Positions 47,197 to 55,919 of a DNA stretch of 64,000 bases are shown piece after piece (within the stretch, counting starts at the first letter, position 1; each line of letters begins with the position of its first letter). Made by a program: the position numbers and the translations under genes. Source of the DNA: an uncultured Burkholderiales bacterium (GTDB lineage: Bacteria > Pseudomonadota > Gammaproteobacteria > Burkholderiales > Burkholderiaceae_C); the NCBI GenBank assembly GCA_943908475.1, contig CALTTG010000011.1, forward strand, positions 1 to 64,000. Direction: 5' to 3'. Below the pieces are notes generated by a model, which saw only the letters and a list, made by a program, of their open reading frames with translations, ran no database searches and had not been told where the DNA came from.

Positions 47197-47601
47197 ATGC
47201 ACTCGACCCCGTCCATCCCTGAGCACGAATACGACATCACGGCCATCCGCGCACAAGGTGCGGGTGGGCAAAACGTCAACAAGGTGTCCAGCGCGATTCA
47301 TTTGCGCTTCGACATCATGGCCTCGTCACTCCACGATGGCATCAAAGCCCGTTTGATGGCCTTGAACGATCGGCGCATCACCAGCGAAGGCGTGCTGATC
47401 ATCAAGGCGCAGAACCATCGCACCCAAGAGTTGAACCGGGCCGAAGCCGTGAAGCGCCTGCATGAACTGGTGGCCAGCGTGGCCCATGCACCCCGCATTC
47501 GGCGCGCCACCCAGCCCACCCGGGCGTCTCAACGACGGCGGCTGGAGGGCAAGCGCCAGCGGTCCAGCCTGAAGGCTCAGCGGGCCTCGTCGCTGGACTG
47601 A
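47197..47601 (+). CDS. arfB: Alternative ribosome-rescue factor ArfB (YaeJ)
   Basis: 134-residue peptidyl-tRNA hydrolase that frees ribosomes stalled on mRNAs lacking stop codons. The catalytic GGQ motif sits in QGAGGQNVNKVSSAIHL, and the C-terminal tail is strongly basic (RRATQ..SQRRRLEGKRQRSSLKAQR), needed to enter the empty mRNA channel. Domain size fits ArfB. The start at 47197 is 13 bases after the GST stop. Its last 25 bases overlap the convergent hypothetical gene. Confidence 0.94.
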   Translation: MHSTPSIPEHEYDITAIRAQGAGGQNVNKVSSAIHLRFDIMASSLHDGIKARLMALNDRRITSEGVLIIKAQNHRTQELNRAEAVKRLHELVASVAHAPRIRRATQPTRASQRRRLEGKRQRSSLKAQRASSLD

Positions 47602-47927
47602 GGCGACACGCCGCTCGCGGTGTCCCAGACGGGCAGAGGCCAGCTGAGCAATTCGGCCAGGCGAGTGACCACCCAGACCGCCTCGGCCTCGGCCACGCCA
47701 GACTCCGGCGTCTGCAGGCCCAGACGCACACGGGCGAGCACCTCTTGCTCGTCGACGCCCACCTCGACATGGATGCCCTGGCAATGCGCCACCAGGTGGT
47801 GCGCCAGGTCTTCGCACACCTCATAGCGATCCCGCAATTCAGACAGGCTCACCTTCAGGCGTTGGCGATGGTCGCTGTGAACCGCCGTGAAGGACGGCGG
47901 AATGTGGATCTGATACTCGTCGTGCAT
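47577..47927 (-). CDS. Conserved hypothetical protein, convergent with arfB
   Basis: 116-residue acidic protein, not recognised with confidence. It begins MHDEYQIHIPPSFTAVH, then a helical part DRYEVCEDLAHHLVAHC and DEQEVLARVRLGLQTP. No transmembrane segment or signal is visible. Codon-position GC looks like that of a genuine gene. Start at 47927 rather than 47945, where the sequence begins MRYNPV. The overlap with arfB is tail to tail. A helper or small adaptor role is possible but not supported. Confidence 0.6.
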   Translation of the reverse strand: MHDEYQIHIPPSFTAVHSDHRQRLKVSLSELRDRYEVCEDLAHHLVAHCQGIHVEVGVDEQEVLARVRLGLQTPESGVAEAEAVWVVTRLAELLSWPLPVWDTASGVSPQSSDEAR

Positions 47928-47959
47928 GACGGGGTTGTACCTCATCTCACCCAGTGGCG

Positions 47960-47975
47960 TACGTCAAAGAACGTA
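47960..47975. promoter_or_regulatory. Inverted repeat TACGT-N6-ACGTA upstream of amiE
   Basis: Five-bp arms TACGT (47960-47964) and ACGTA (47971-47975), about 80 bases before the amiE start. It may be a regulator site; a chance occurrence is quite possible. Confidence 0.3.
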
Positions 47976-48006
47976 TTGGCCGCCCGCAGGTCGGCTTTCA
48001 GACTGG

Positions 48007-48022
48007 TGGCACGAGATGTTCG
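48007..48022 (+). promoter_or_regulatory. Possible sigma-54-like promoter of amiE
   Basis: TGGCACG at 48007-48013 is a perfect minus-24 element; the minus-12 region GTTCG is off consensus (TC instead of GC at the key position). It lies about 30 bases before the amiE start, where a nitrogen-regulated promoter would be expected. Weak. Confidence 0.3.
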
Positions 48023-48052
48023 TCCCAACTGCCTTTCAGACAAGGAGCCGCC

Positions 48053-49093
48053 ATGCTTCACGGTGACATTTCCAGCAGCCACGACACGGTCGGTGTCGCA
48101 GTGGTCAACTACAAAATGCCCCGGCTTCACACACGCGCCGAAGTCATCGACAACGCCCACAAGATCCGCCAAATGGTCGAGGGCATGAAGCTGGGGCTGC
48201 CAGGCCTCGACCTGGTGATCTTTCCCGAGTACAGCACCCACGGGATCATGTACGACAAGCAGGAGATGATGGACACGGCCGTGACCATCCCGGGCGATGT
48301 CACCGACGTGTTCGCCCAAGCCTGCCGCAATGCGAAGGTGTGGGGCGTGTTTTCCTTGACCGGCGAGCGGCACGAAGAACACCCGACCAAGGTCCCCTAC
48401 AACACCTTGATTCTGATGAACGACCAGGGCGAGATCGTTCAGAAATACCGCAAGATCATGCCCTGGACCCCGATTGAGGGCTGGTACCCGGGTGATCAAA
48501 CCTACGTGTCCGACGGCCCCAAGGGCCTGAAGATCAGCCTCATCATTTGCGACGATGGCAACTACCCGGAGATCTGGCGCGACTGTGCGATGAAGGGCGC
48601 CGAGCTCATCGTGCGCTGCCAGGGCTACATGTACCCGGCCAAAGAGCAACAAGTGCTGATGGCCAAGGCCATGGCCTGGGCCAACAACAGCTACGTGGCC
48701 GTGGCCAATGCCGCCGGGTTTGACGGGGTCTACAGCTACTTTGGCCACAGCGCCATCATTGGTTTTGACGGGCGCACCTTGGGCGAGTGCGGCGAAGAAG
48801 ACTACGGCATCCAGTACGCCCAACTCAGCAAGCGCCTGATCCGAGATGCCCGCAGCACCGCGCAGTCACAGAACCACCTCTTCAAGCTGCTGCACCGTGG
48901 CTACACCGGCAAGATCCACTCAGGCGAGGGCGACAAGGGCGTGGCCGACTGCCCCTACAGCTTCTACCGCAACTGGGTGACCGACCCGCTGGGCACACAA
49001 CGGCAAGTGGAGGCCATCACGCGGCCCACCGTGGGTACCTCGGAATGCCCCATTGAGGGACTGCCGAACGACGCACGCCTCCACAGCGAGTGA
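48053..49093 (+). CDS. amiE: Aliphatic amidase
   Basis: 346-residue nitrilase-superfamily enzyme hydrolysing acetamide, propionamide and related short aliphatic amides to acid plus ammonia. It is very close to Pseudomonas AmiE over its whole length. The catalytic triad is visible: E59 (FPEYS), K134 (KYRKIMPW) and C166 (IICDDG), with E142. AAGGAG precedes the ATG at 48053. It is not next to fmdA, but together they extend short-chain amide use. The linked AraC gene at 49097 is the nearest regulator, tail to tail. Confidence 0.96.
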   Translation: MLHGDISSSHDTVGVAVVNYKMPRLHTRAEVIDNAHKIRQMVEGMKLGLPGLDLVIFPEYSTHGIMYDKQEMMDTAVTIPGDVTDVFAQACRNAKVWGVFSLTGERHEEHPTKVPYNTLILMNDQGEIVQKYRKIMPWTPIEGWYPGDQTYVSDGPKGLKISLIICDDGNYPEIWRDCAMKGAELIVRCQGYMYPAKEQQVLMAKAMAWANNSYVAVANAAGFDGVYSYFGHSAIIGFDGRTLGECGEEDYGIQYAQLSKRLIRDARSTAQSQNHLFKLLHRGYTGKIHSGEGDKGVADCPYSFYRNWVTDPLGTQRQVEAITRPTVGTSECPIEGLPNDARLHSE

Positions 49094-49096
49094 CCC

Positions 49097-50194
49097 TCAG
49101 GAGCGCCAGCCCCCCAGTTCGGCCGGGGGCACATGCTGGCGCCGCCACTGCGCCGGGGTCTCCCCCGTCCAAGCTTTGAAGGCCCGCTGAAACGCACTTT
49201 GCTCGGAATACCCCAGCAACAAGGCGATTTCAGCCAGGTCCAGCCGAGGGTTTCGCAAATGGGCTTGTGCCAAGTGCTGGCGGGTCTCGTCCAACAACTG
49301 CTGAAAGCTCATGCCCTCGCGCGCGAGGTGGCGCTGCAACGTGCGGGTGCTCATGTGCAGGGATGCGGCCAGGGCAGCCAGACTGGGTTGGCCCTCCCGA
49401 ATCAAGGGCACCAAACGACGACGCCAGGCATCCAGCTCCGCCGGCATGGCTGCCACCTGGGCCAGCAACTGCTCGGCCTGCTGATCGAGCAAGGCCAACA
49501 GGGCCGGATCTGATTTGCGCAGCGGCAATGTCAGCTGCGCGTGCGTCAACACCAGGCGGGTGGCCCGCTGCCCAAACAACACCTCGCCGCCAAAAAAGTC
49601 CAGGTAGGGCGTGAGGTCCTCCGGCGGCGGGTTCACGAAGGCAACCTGGGTCACGGGCAGGAAGCGTCCGGTCATGTCACGCGCCAGTTGCACCAGGGAC
49701 GCAATGGCCGTTTCATCGACCAAGGCGCCAGGACGGATCCGATCCACCCCCCACTCCAGGGTCACGCCTCGCACATCCGGCAGCACTTGAACCGAGTTGA
49801 CGTCATACACCGAGGTGTAAAACCGCTCCAGTCTGGACAAGGCCTCCACCAGGCTGTGACAGGCGAGCGCGGCATAACCGATCACCCCGAAATGCCGGGG
49901 ACTGATGCAACCCGCCACGCGAAGGCTCAGCGCAGGGCGATTCTCCCAGGCTTGAACCTTCGCGAGCATGGCCTGCCAGTCGGACATCGGCACGAAATGC
50001 GCCTGCCCGCTCGGCTCGGGGCCCAGCAGCTGCACGGCATCCTGACCTTGTTGGCTCAGGTATTCGTACAGCAGTCGAACGTAAGAGGCAGCGACGCGAG
50101 GTTCTGACATGGCTCGTGATGACAGCCCGGCCATGATGCCCTCGAGGTCGGAGCCTGAACACCCGGGGATGTCAGGCTCGCCCGAGGGGTGCAT
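49097..50194 (-). CDS. AraC-family transcriptional regulator
   Basis: Up to 365 residues. The N-terminal domain is of the arabinose-binding-domain kind (SLRVAGCISPRHFGVIGYAALACHSLVEAL). The C-terminal double helix-turn-helix is LAASLHMSTRTLQRHLAREGMSFQQLL and LAEIALLLGYSEQSAFQRAFKAWTGETPAQWRR, in pieces. Possible ATGs are at 50194, 50134 and 50110 (MSEPRVA). It is divergent from the sterol-desaturase-like gene and tail-to-tail with amiE, so either may be its target. Paired direct repeats lie just upstream. Confidence 0.9.
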   Translation of the reverse strand: MHPSGEPDIPGCSGSDLEGIMAGLSSRAMSEPRVAASYVRLLYEYLSQQGQDAVQLLGPEPSGQAHFVPMSDWQAMLAKVQAWENRPALSLRVAGCISPRHFGVIGYAALACHSLVEALSRLERFYTSVYDVNSVQVLPDVRGVTLEWGVDRIRPGALVDETAIASLVQLARDMTGRFLPVTQVAFVNPPPEDLTPYLDFFGGEVLFGQRATRLVLTHAQLTLPLRKSDPALLALLDQQAEQLLAQVAAMPAELDAWRRRLVPLIREGQPSLAALAASLHMSTRTLQRHLAREGMSFQQLLDETRQHLAQAHLRNPRLDLAEIALLLGYSEQSAFQRAFKAWTGETPAQWRRQHVPPAELGGWRS

Positions 50195-50202
50195 TGGCGC
50201 GA

Positions 50203-50232
50203 TTCGTCAAGAAAATGGCTGGGTTCGTCAAG
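50203..50232. promoter_or_regulatory. Direct repeat pair TTCGTCAAG, 21-bp period
   Basis: TTCGTCAAG occurs at 50203-50211 and 50224-50232 on the plus strand, in the gap between the AraC regulator (start 50194) and the divergent desaturase (start 50265). A 21-bp spacing places both on one DNA face, as AraC-family half-sites usually are. Binding by the adjacent regulator is inferred. Confidence 0.5.
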
Positions 50233-50264
50233 CATAACGACACTTGAATTAGGAACATGAGGGC

Positions 50265-51185
50265 ATGGACCCCATGAACCTGCCCCTCTTGCTGAGCCAA
50301 GCCGACTGGCGTGACTGGTTGCTCGTGTTGCTCACCCCGTTGTTCCTGAGCTTTGTGGCGCTGGAGTGGTGGCACTTCCGACGACGCTCTGTCTACCACT
50401 GGCGCGACAGCCTGGCCAGCTTGAACCTGGGTGGCATCTACACCCTAGTGGACGTGGCCTTGGTGCTGACCGTGGTCCTGCCCGTGATGGAGGCCGTGCA
50501 CCAGCACCGCCTGTGGACGCTGGAGGTCACCCCCTGGACGTTCCCATTGCTCTACCTGGCCGTGGAGCTGTGCTACTACGCCTTTCACCGGGCCAGCCAC
50601 CGCATCCGGTGGTTCTGGTGCGCCCATGTGGTCCATCACGGCTCTGAGCACATGAATTTCACCACGGCCATGCGGCAAAGCTGGCTTTACGGGGTCGCGG
50701 GCAACTGGCTCTTCTACACCCCCCTGGTCTGGCTGGGTGTGGAGCCCCGCTGGGTGCTGGGCACCCTGTCCATCAACCTCGCGTACCAGTTTTTCATCCA
50801 CACACAGTGGGTCGACAAGCTGCCGGCCTGGGTCGAATGGGTGTTCAACACCCCATCGCACCACCGCGCCCACCATGGCCGCAACCCCATCTACATCGAC
50901 CGCAACTACGGCGGCACCCTGATCGTGTTCGACCGACTGTTCGGCACCTTCGTGCCCGAAACCGAAACGGTGGACTACGGCCTGGTTCGCCAGGTGAAAT
51001 CCGACAACCCCTTGTGGCTGACCGTGCACGAATGGGTCGACATGTTCAAGGATGTGTCACGCCCTGGCCCCCTGGGCGAACGCCTGAAACACCTGTGGGC
51101 GCCCCCCGAATGGCAGCGCAGCGTCGATAATCACGCCCATGCACCCGAACGCCCTCCTCGATCTCACGACACAGCTCGTCCGTGA
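50265..51185 (+). CDS. Sterol desaturase / fatty acid hydroxylase family protein
   Basis: 306-residue membrane protein with the di-iron histidine boxes HRASH (108-112), HVVHH (121-125) and HHRAHH (199-204), plus a further His near the end (VHEW). Several hydrophobic segments surround them. The superfamily inserts hydroxyl groups or double bonds into lipids; the substrate is not known. Its 3' end overlaps the next gene by 47 bases. It is divergent from an AraC regulator. Confidence 0.9.
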   Translation: MDPMNLPLLLSQADWRDWLLVLLTPLFLSFVALEWWHFRRRSVYHWRDSLASLNLGGIYTLVDVALVLTVVLPVMEAVHQHRLWTLEVTPWTFPLLYLAVELCYYAFHRASHRIRWFWCAHVVHHGSEHMNFTTAMRQSWLYGVAGNWLFYTPLVWLGVEPRWVLGTLSINLAYQFFIHTQWVDKLPAWVEWVFNTPSHHRAHHGRNPIYIDRNYGGTLIVFDRLFGTFVPETETVDYGLVRQVKSDNPLWLTVHEWVDMFKDVSRPGPLGERLKHLWAPPEWQRSVDNHAHAPERPPRSHDTARP

Positions 51186-52404
51186 AGTCCTCAAGCTCGA
51201 CGCCCCGGCCGACAGCATCGTTTCCTACTTTTTCCGCAAGAACAAGGCCCTGGGCTCGCGCGAGCGCCACGCGCTGGCTGAAACCGCCTACGCCGTGCTG
51301 CGTCAGCGTTTGCTGTGGGGCCACCTGGCGCAATCCGGGCAAGGCCCCACCGAGCGTCGCTTGGCCATCCTGGCTTGGCAAGGCCAAGAGCACGTGCTCA
51401 AGGTCGCCCTCAACAAGGACGAAGCCGCCTGGCTGGAGCGCACGAAGCAGGTCGACGTGAGCACGCTTCAAGACAAGCTGCGACACAACCTGCCCGACTG
51501 GCTGTCCAACAGCCTGCGCGACCAGTTGTCGGACGACGAGTTTTGGGCCCTGGTGGCCACCTTCTCGGCTGGGGCCCCACTTGACCTGCGCGTCAATGCG
51601 GTCAAGTCCAAGCGGGAAACGGTGTTGGAAGCGCTTCAGGGGGCGGGCATGGACGCCCAGCCGACCCCCTACTCGCCCTTGGGCATTCGCATCCAAGGCA
51701 AGCCCGCCCTGCAGAAAATGGCCCTCTACACCGATGGCCACGTGGAGGTGCAAGACGAGGGCAGCCAACTGCTGGCGCTGCTGTCAGGCGCCAAACGGGG
51801 TGAAATGGTGGTGGACTTCTGCGCAGGCGCTGGCGGCAAGACGCTGGCCCTGGGTGCCATGATGCGCAACACCGGCCGCCTGTATGCCTTCGACGTGTCG
51901 GGCCACCGCCTGGAGAACCTCAAACCTCGCCTGGCCCGCAGCGGACTGTCGAACGTGTACCCCTCGCAAATCGCTCACGAGCGCGACGAGCGCATCAAGC
52001 GCCTGACGGGCAAGATCGACCGCGTGCTGGTCGATGCTCCCTGCTCGGGCCTGGGCACCCTGCGCCGCAACCCCGACCTGAAGTGGCGTCAAAGCCCCAA
52101 GGCCGTGGCCGAGTTGCAAGCCAAGCAGTTGGCCATCTTGAACAGTGCCGTGCGCCTGCTCAAGCCCGGTGGCCGACTGGTCTATGCCACGTGCAGCCTG
52201 ATGCCGGCTGAAAACGAGGTGGTGGCGGCTCAATTCAGCGAAGGTCAGAAGGACCTGATCGCCATGCCCGCCCAGGAACTGCTGACGCAAAACGGGGTGA
52301 CGAACGCCGAAGCATTGGTCACCCCGCTGGGTCATCTGCGACTGTGGCCACATCAACATGCGACCGACGGCTTTTACGCCGCCGTCTGGGAGAAAAAGGC
52401 CTGA
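51139..52404 (+). CDS. rsmB: RsmB/NOP-family rRNA methyltransferase
   Basis: 421-residue m5C methyltransferase. The Rossmann-fold SAM site is FCAGAGGKT (about 227-235), the catalytic cysteines lie in APCSGLGTLRRNPD (C302) and TCSL (C352). RsmB methylates C967 of 16S rRNA; an m5C967 role is probable but other RsmB/RsmF homologues exist. The N-terminal NusB-like RNA-binding helix domain is partly visible. The start overlaps the upstream gene by 47 bases. A bidirectional terminator overlaps the stop codon. Confidence 0.85.
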   Translation: MHPNALLDLTTQLVREVLKLDAPADSIVSYFFRKNKALGSRERHALAETAYAVLRQRLLWGHLAQSGQGPTERRLAILAWQGQEHVLKVALNKDEAAWLERTKQVDVSTLQDKLRHNLPDWLSNSLRDQLSDDEFWALVATFSAGAPLDLRVNAVKSKRETVLEALQGAGMDAQPTPYSPLGIRIQGKPALQKMALYTDGHVEVQDEGSQLLALLSGAKRGEMVVDFCAGAGGKTLALGAMMRNTGRLYAFDVSGHRLENLKPRLARSGLSNVYPSQIAHERDERIKRLTGKIDRVLVDAPCSGLGTLRRNPDLKWRQSPKAVAELQAKQLAILNSAVRLLKPGGRLVYATCSLMPAENEVVAAQFSEGQKDLIAMPAQELLTQNGVTNAEALVTPLGHLRLWPHQHATDGFYAAVWEKKA

Positions 52405-52415
52405 CCGGCCTTTTT
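52393..52415. terminator. Bidirectional terminator
   Basis: AAAAAGGCC, a 5-base loop TGACC, then GGCCTTTTT (52393-52415): an A/T-flanked hairpin that ends both rsmB (its stop TGA is in the loop) and the convergent polysaccharide export gene. Confidence 0.85.
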
Positions 52416-52417
52416 CA

Positions 52418-53227
52418 TCAGAACAGGCTTTCGCGCACGTAGATCACGTCGTCTTTTTGCAGCTTGTCCTGCATGCCCAAGTTCAGAACCTGAACCTTGC
52501 CCGAGGCATCACGGCGGTTGACGCGGATGCCCTTTTCGGTGCCACGCTGGTTGATGCCCCCGGCCGAGGCCAGCGCCTGCATCAGGGTCATGTCGCGTTC
52601 CAAGCGCATGGCGCCAGGGCGCTGCACTTCACCGTAGAAGTAAATGATGGGTGAGCGGTCGACGAACACGATGTCGTCGTTCTGCAGCACCAGGTCTTCG
52701 ACCTGCGAGTCGGCCACGAAGATGGAGGGGAAGTCGATTTCCTTGCGGAAGGGCTTGCCATTGCGCGTGCCCATGACCACCACCGTGTCAGAGCTGCTGC
52801 CGACCACCAGGCCACCGGCCTGCGCGATCAGCTCGCTGACTTTGATGTTGGCCTGGTCCAGCGGGTAACGACCCGGCTTGCCCACCATGCCCAACAGGGA
52901 CACCTGGTTGCCACGCACTTGCAGCACCAGCACCGACACCTGGGGTTGCTTCAGGAAATTGCCTTCCTTCAGGGCGTCGGCGATCTTCTTTTCAGCGGCA
53001 CTGACCGTCAGGCCCACCACCTTGACCATGCCCAGCAGGGGGTATGAAAACCCACCACCTTCGGAAATGCGGGTCTCCATGCTCAGGTCGGGGTTCTGGT
53101 AGACCTGAATCTTGATGACGTCACCCGTGCCCAGCACATATTCGTTCGCGGGGGCGGCATGGGCCGCACCGGTCACCACCATCACCAGGGCAAGCAGGCC
53201 CTGGACCAACGAGCGCATCCACTTCAT
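52418..53227 (-). CDS. Polysaccharide export protein (Wza/EpsE-like)
   Basis: 269-residue periplasmic/outer-membrane protein of the polysaccharide export (PES) family, with a PES domain and a SLBB repeat pair (GTGDVIKIQVYQNPDLSME, GYSYPL-like GFSYPLLGMVKV, GKPGRYPL, ELIAQAGG, YGEVQRPGAMRLERDMTLMQALASAGG). The signal peptide has no lipobox cysteine, unlike Wza, so it may be soluble or otherwise anchored. It resembles EpsE from PEP-CTERM/exosortase-linked EPS clusters, but no other EPS gene is adjacent. Confidence 0.85.
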   Translation of the reverse strand: MKWMRSLVQGLLALVMVVTGAAHAAPANEYVLGTGDVIKIQVYQNPDLSMETRISEGGGFSYPLLGMVKVVGLTVSAAEKKIADALKEGNFLKQPQVSVLVLQVRGNQVSLLGMVGKPGRYPLDQANIKVSELIAQAGGLVVGSSSDTVVVMGTRNGKPFRKEIDFPSIFVADSQVEDLVLQNDDIVFVDRSPIIYFYGEVQRPGAMRLERDMTLMQALASAGGINQRGTEKGIRVNRRDASGKVQVLNLGMQDKLQKDDVIYVRESLF

Positions 53228-53332
53228 GTCGACTGATCCTCAAGTTTGAATCTGGGTAGAAAGGCCACGCCAAGCGCTGCCTCATGGCTGTTCGATCCGA
53301 ATGTACCACCGAGGTTCCCTGCCCCGAAGCCC

Positions 53333-55744
53333 TCAATCGCCATCCACACCACGGTGGGTGATCAGGTTTTCCCGCGAGAGAAACTCGGGGATCTGGTGGG
53401 TGTGCAGCGGACGCGCTGCCAGGTAGCCCTGGATGTCGTCACAACCCAGGGCGCGCAGCAAACACAGTTGCTCGTCGGTTTCCACACATTCGGCGGTGGT
53501 GCTCAAGCGCAAGGCCTTGGCCAAGCTGATGATGGCCGTGACCACCGCCTGCGCGTCGGGGTCGGTGGCCAGGTGGCGGACAAACATCCCGTCGATCTTG
53601 AGCTTGTCCATGGTGAAGCGGCGCAAGTAAGCCAGCGACGAGTAGCCCGTGCCGAAGTCATCGAGGGCCACCCTCACGCCACGCTCCCGAAGGGCCATCA
53701 AGGTGGCTTGCGCCCCTTCGTGGTCGTCGATCAGGGCGCTTTCGGTGATTTCCAGCTCCAGCCGGCTGGCCGGCAAGCCTGAATCGGCCAGGGCCTGCTC
53801 GACCAGGTCCACCACCGAGCTGCTGCGAAACTGCACGGCCGAGAGGTTGACCGCCACACGCAGGTGGGCCGGCCAATTGCGTGCCTCGACGCACGACTGC
53901 CGCAACACCCAGGTGCCCAACGGCACAATCTGTCCGGTTTCCTCGGCCACCGGGATGAAATCCCCGGGGCTGATCAAGCCGCGCTCGGTGTGCTGCCAGC
54001 GCACCAAGGCTTCAAAGCCACTGACCTCGCCCGTGTGAAGGTTCACCTGGGGCTGGTAGAGCACCTCGAACTCTTCTTTGGCCAAGGCCACGCCCAGCTC
54101 CTGCTGCAGCCGCACACGGGTGTTGGCACTTTCTTCGAACACCGGGTCGAAAAAGCGGCTGGTGTTGCGCCCGGCGGCCTTGGCCGCGTACAAGGCCAGA
54201 TCGGCCCGCTTGAGCAGGTGGTCTGGGTCACGCCCGTCACGCGGGAAGCAGGCGATGCCCACACTGGTCTTGACCGCCACCTGCACCTCGTCGAGCTGGA
54301 AGGGCTCGCCAATGGCCAGCAAGATGCGCCGCGCCAGGTCGTCCACCCACAAGTCGTCGCCCTGCTTGGGCACCAGCAGCGCAAACTCGTCGCCGCCGAG
54401 GCGGGCCAGCAACACCCCCTGGCTCTCGATGGACTTCAGGCGAGCGCCCACGTGGCGCAGCAGCTTGTCGCCGATCGCGTGGCCCAGGGAATCATTGATG
54501 TTTTTGAAGTTGTCGAGGTCCACGAAGAGCACCGCGTACTCACGGGCCTCGTCGCGCGCCCTGAGCAAGGCGTCTTGCAATTCGCGGCTGAAGCAGTAGC
54601 GGTTGGCCAGCCCGGTGAGCGAGTCCACATTGGCCAGGCGGGCCAGCTCTTCCCGGGCCCGATGGGCCAGGGTGATGTCAGACCCCACCCCGCGCCAGCC
54701 GATGTGAGCGCCCTGCTCGTCGTGCAGGGGCTTGGCGGTGAGCGAGCACCAGCGCACTTCGTGGCCCACCTGCAGGGGCAGTTCCAGCTCTTTGAACGAC
54801 ACTGGACGTTGGAGGCAACGGCTCAACAGCTCGTGCGCGTCGAGGGCATCGGCACGGTCAGCCGGCATGCGCTGGCGCAGGAAGTCGACAAACGGCATGC
54901 GCGACAGTTCACGGTCGGTGGTCTGCAGCGACTGGGCCAAGCGGGCAGACACATGGCGCAGGCGCCCGTCAGACGAGACCTCCCACAGCCAATCGCTGGC
55001 ATGTTCCTCGAAATCTTTCAGCAGCAGGTCGACCAGTTGGGCCTGGCGTTCGGCTTCGGCATCGGCCCGAGCCCGACTCATGAACACGCGCGCACTGCTG
55101 ATGACCATGGCCATCATGGTGGCGGCGTAAATGAACAGCACCGCCCAAATGGCGGGGAAGGACGCGAAAGGGGTGTTGGCCAGGCCGTATGCGGCGGCCA
55201 GGGCCAGCATCAGCACATACGCCACGGCCGCTTCCACGTGCGGGCTCAAAATGAAACCGCCCGCGCACAACATGCCCACCACCACGGTGGCGATCAGCAT
55301 TTGCGCCGAGTGCTCTGCAAACTGAAACAGCGTGACCGGCATGGCCGCCCAGGCAATGGCATACAAACACACCTGCAGCGTCAGGATGTTGAGGGCCTTG
55401 CGAGAGGCCCAGGGTCGAGCCCCCCCGCGCAACATGCCCCGCCAGATGGTGCTGCCCAACGACAGCCCCCCGATGACGAAAATGCCCCAGGCGACCAGCC
55501 AATGGGGCTGAACCTGGTTCCAGAACAGGGCGATGATGGCCACGCAGTTGACCGCATTGCCCAGCAAGACCAGCGGCAGCAGCCGCAAGACGGACTGGAT
55601 CTGGCGCGCACGGAAATACCGGGCCTGCGGCCCGTCGATCGCCTCGCTGGTGTGCACCAGGGTGAAGGCGGCCTTCAGACGCTCCAGCCAGGAGGTCGGC
55701 GGTGGGGCGACGTTCAGGTCGCGAGGCGTGGAAGACAATGGCAT
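53333..55744 (-). CDS. Membrane GGDEF-EAL protein (c-di-GMP synthesis/hydrolysis)
   Basis: 803-residue c-di-GMP enzyme. An N-terminal membrane region (about 50-225, about five hydrophobic segments) is followed by a PAS-like domain (about 245-355), GGDEF with intact signature (450-454), and EAL with intact EAL (578-580) and DDFGTGYSSL. Both enzyme activities could be present. It has an excellent sigma-28 promoter just upstream, so it is probably expressed with the flagellar late genes. Start is ATG at 55744. Confidence 0.92.
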   Translation of the reverse strand: MPLSSTPRDLNVAPPPTSWLERLKAAFTLVHTSEAIDGPQARYFRARQIQSVLRLLPLVLLGNAVNCVAIIALFWNQVQPHWLVAWGIFVIGGLSLGSTIWRGMLRGGARPWASRKALNILTLQVCLYAIAWAAMPVTLFQFAEHSAQMLIATVVVGMLCAGGFILSPHVEAAVAYVLMLALAAAYGLANTPFASFPAIWAVLFIYAATMMAMVISSARVFMSRARADAEAERQAQLVDLLLKDFEEHASDWLWEVSSDGRLRHVSARLAQSLQTTDRELSRMPFVDFLRQRMPADRADALDAHELLSRCLQRPVSFKELELPLQVGHEVRWCSLTAKPLHDEQGAHIGWRGVGSDITLAHRAREELARLANVDSLTGLANRYCFSRELQDALLRARDEAREYAVLFVDLDNFKNINDSLGHAIGDKLLRHVGARLKSIESQGVLLARLGGDEFALLVPKQGDDLWVDDLARRILLAIGEPFQLDEVQVAVKTSVGIACFPRDGRDPDHLLKRADLALYAAKAAGRNTSRFFDPVFEESANTRVRLQQELGVALAKEEFEVLYQPQVNLHTGEVSGFEALVRWQHTERGLISPGDFIPVAEETGQIVPLGTWVLRQSCVEARNWPAHLRVAVNLSAVQFRSSSVVDLVEQALADSGLPASRLELEITESALIDDHEGAQATLMALRERGVRVALDDFGTGYSSLAYLRRFTMDKLKIDGMFVRHLATDPDAQAVVTAIISLAKALRLSTTAECVETDEQLCLLRALGCDDIQGYLAARPLHTHQIPEFLSRENLITHRGVDGD

Positions 55745-55771
55745 GTGTCCATTGATTCTGTCATGGGTGGG

Positions 55772-55798
55772 TTATCGGCACAGCGGGGCCACCCTTGA
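55772..55798 (-). promoter_or_regulatory. Sigma-28 promoter of the GGDEF-EAL gene
   Basis: On the minus strand TCAAGGGT (55798-55791), 11-base spacer and GCCGATAA (55779-55772). This matches the FliA consensus minus-10 exactly and has the consensus 11-base spacing. It is about 27 bases before the start codon. Confidence 0.8.
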
Positions 55799-55919
55799 TG
55801 AAGGGGTTACCCCCAGCACATTCCGGTGCACCAAGCCCTGGACAAATGCGGATGTCGTCAGACTCGGCCCCCCGATTGGCGTACCATCGCACCCCCTGCA
55901 GGAAGTTTCACCCCCGATC

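Noticed and set aside
55816..55829. GCAC-N6-GTGC palindrome upstream of maeB, considered as an NtrC site
   Set aside because: The spacer is one base shorter than the usual NtrC site and there is no second copy or sigma-54 promoter nearby.
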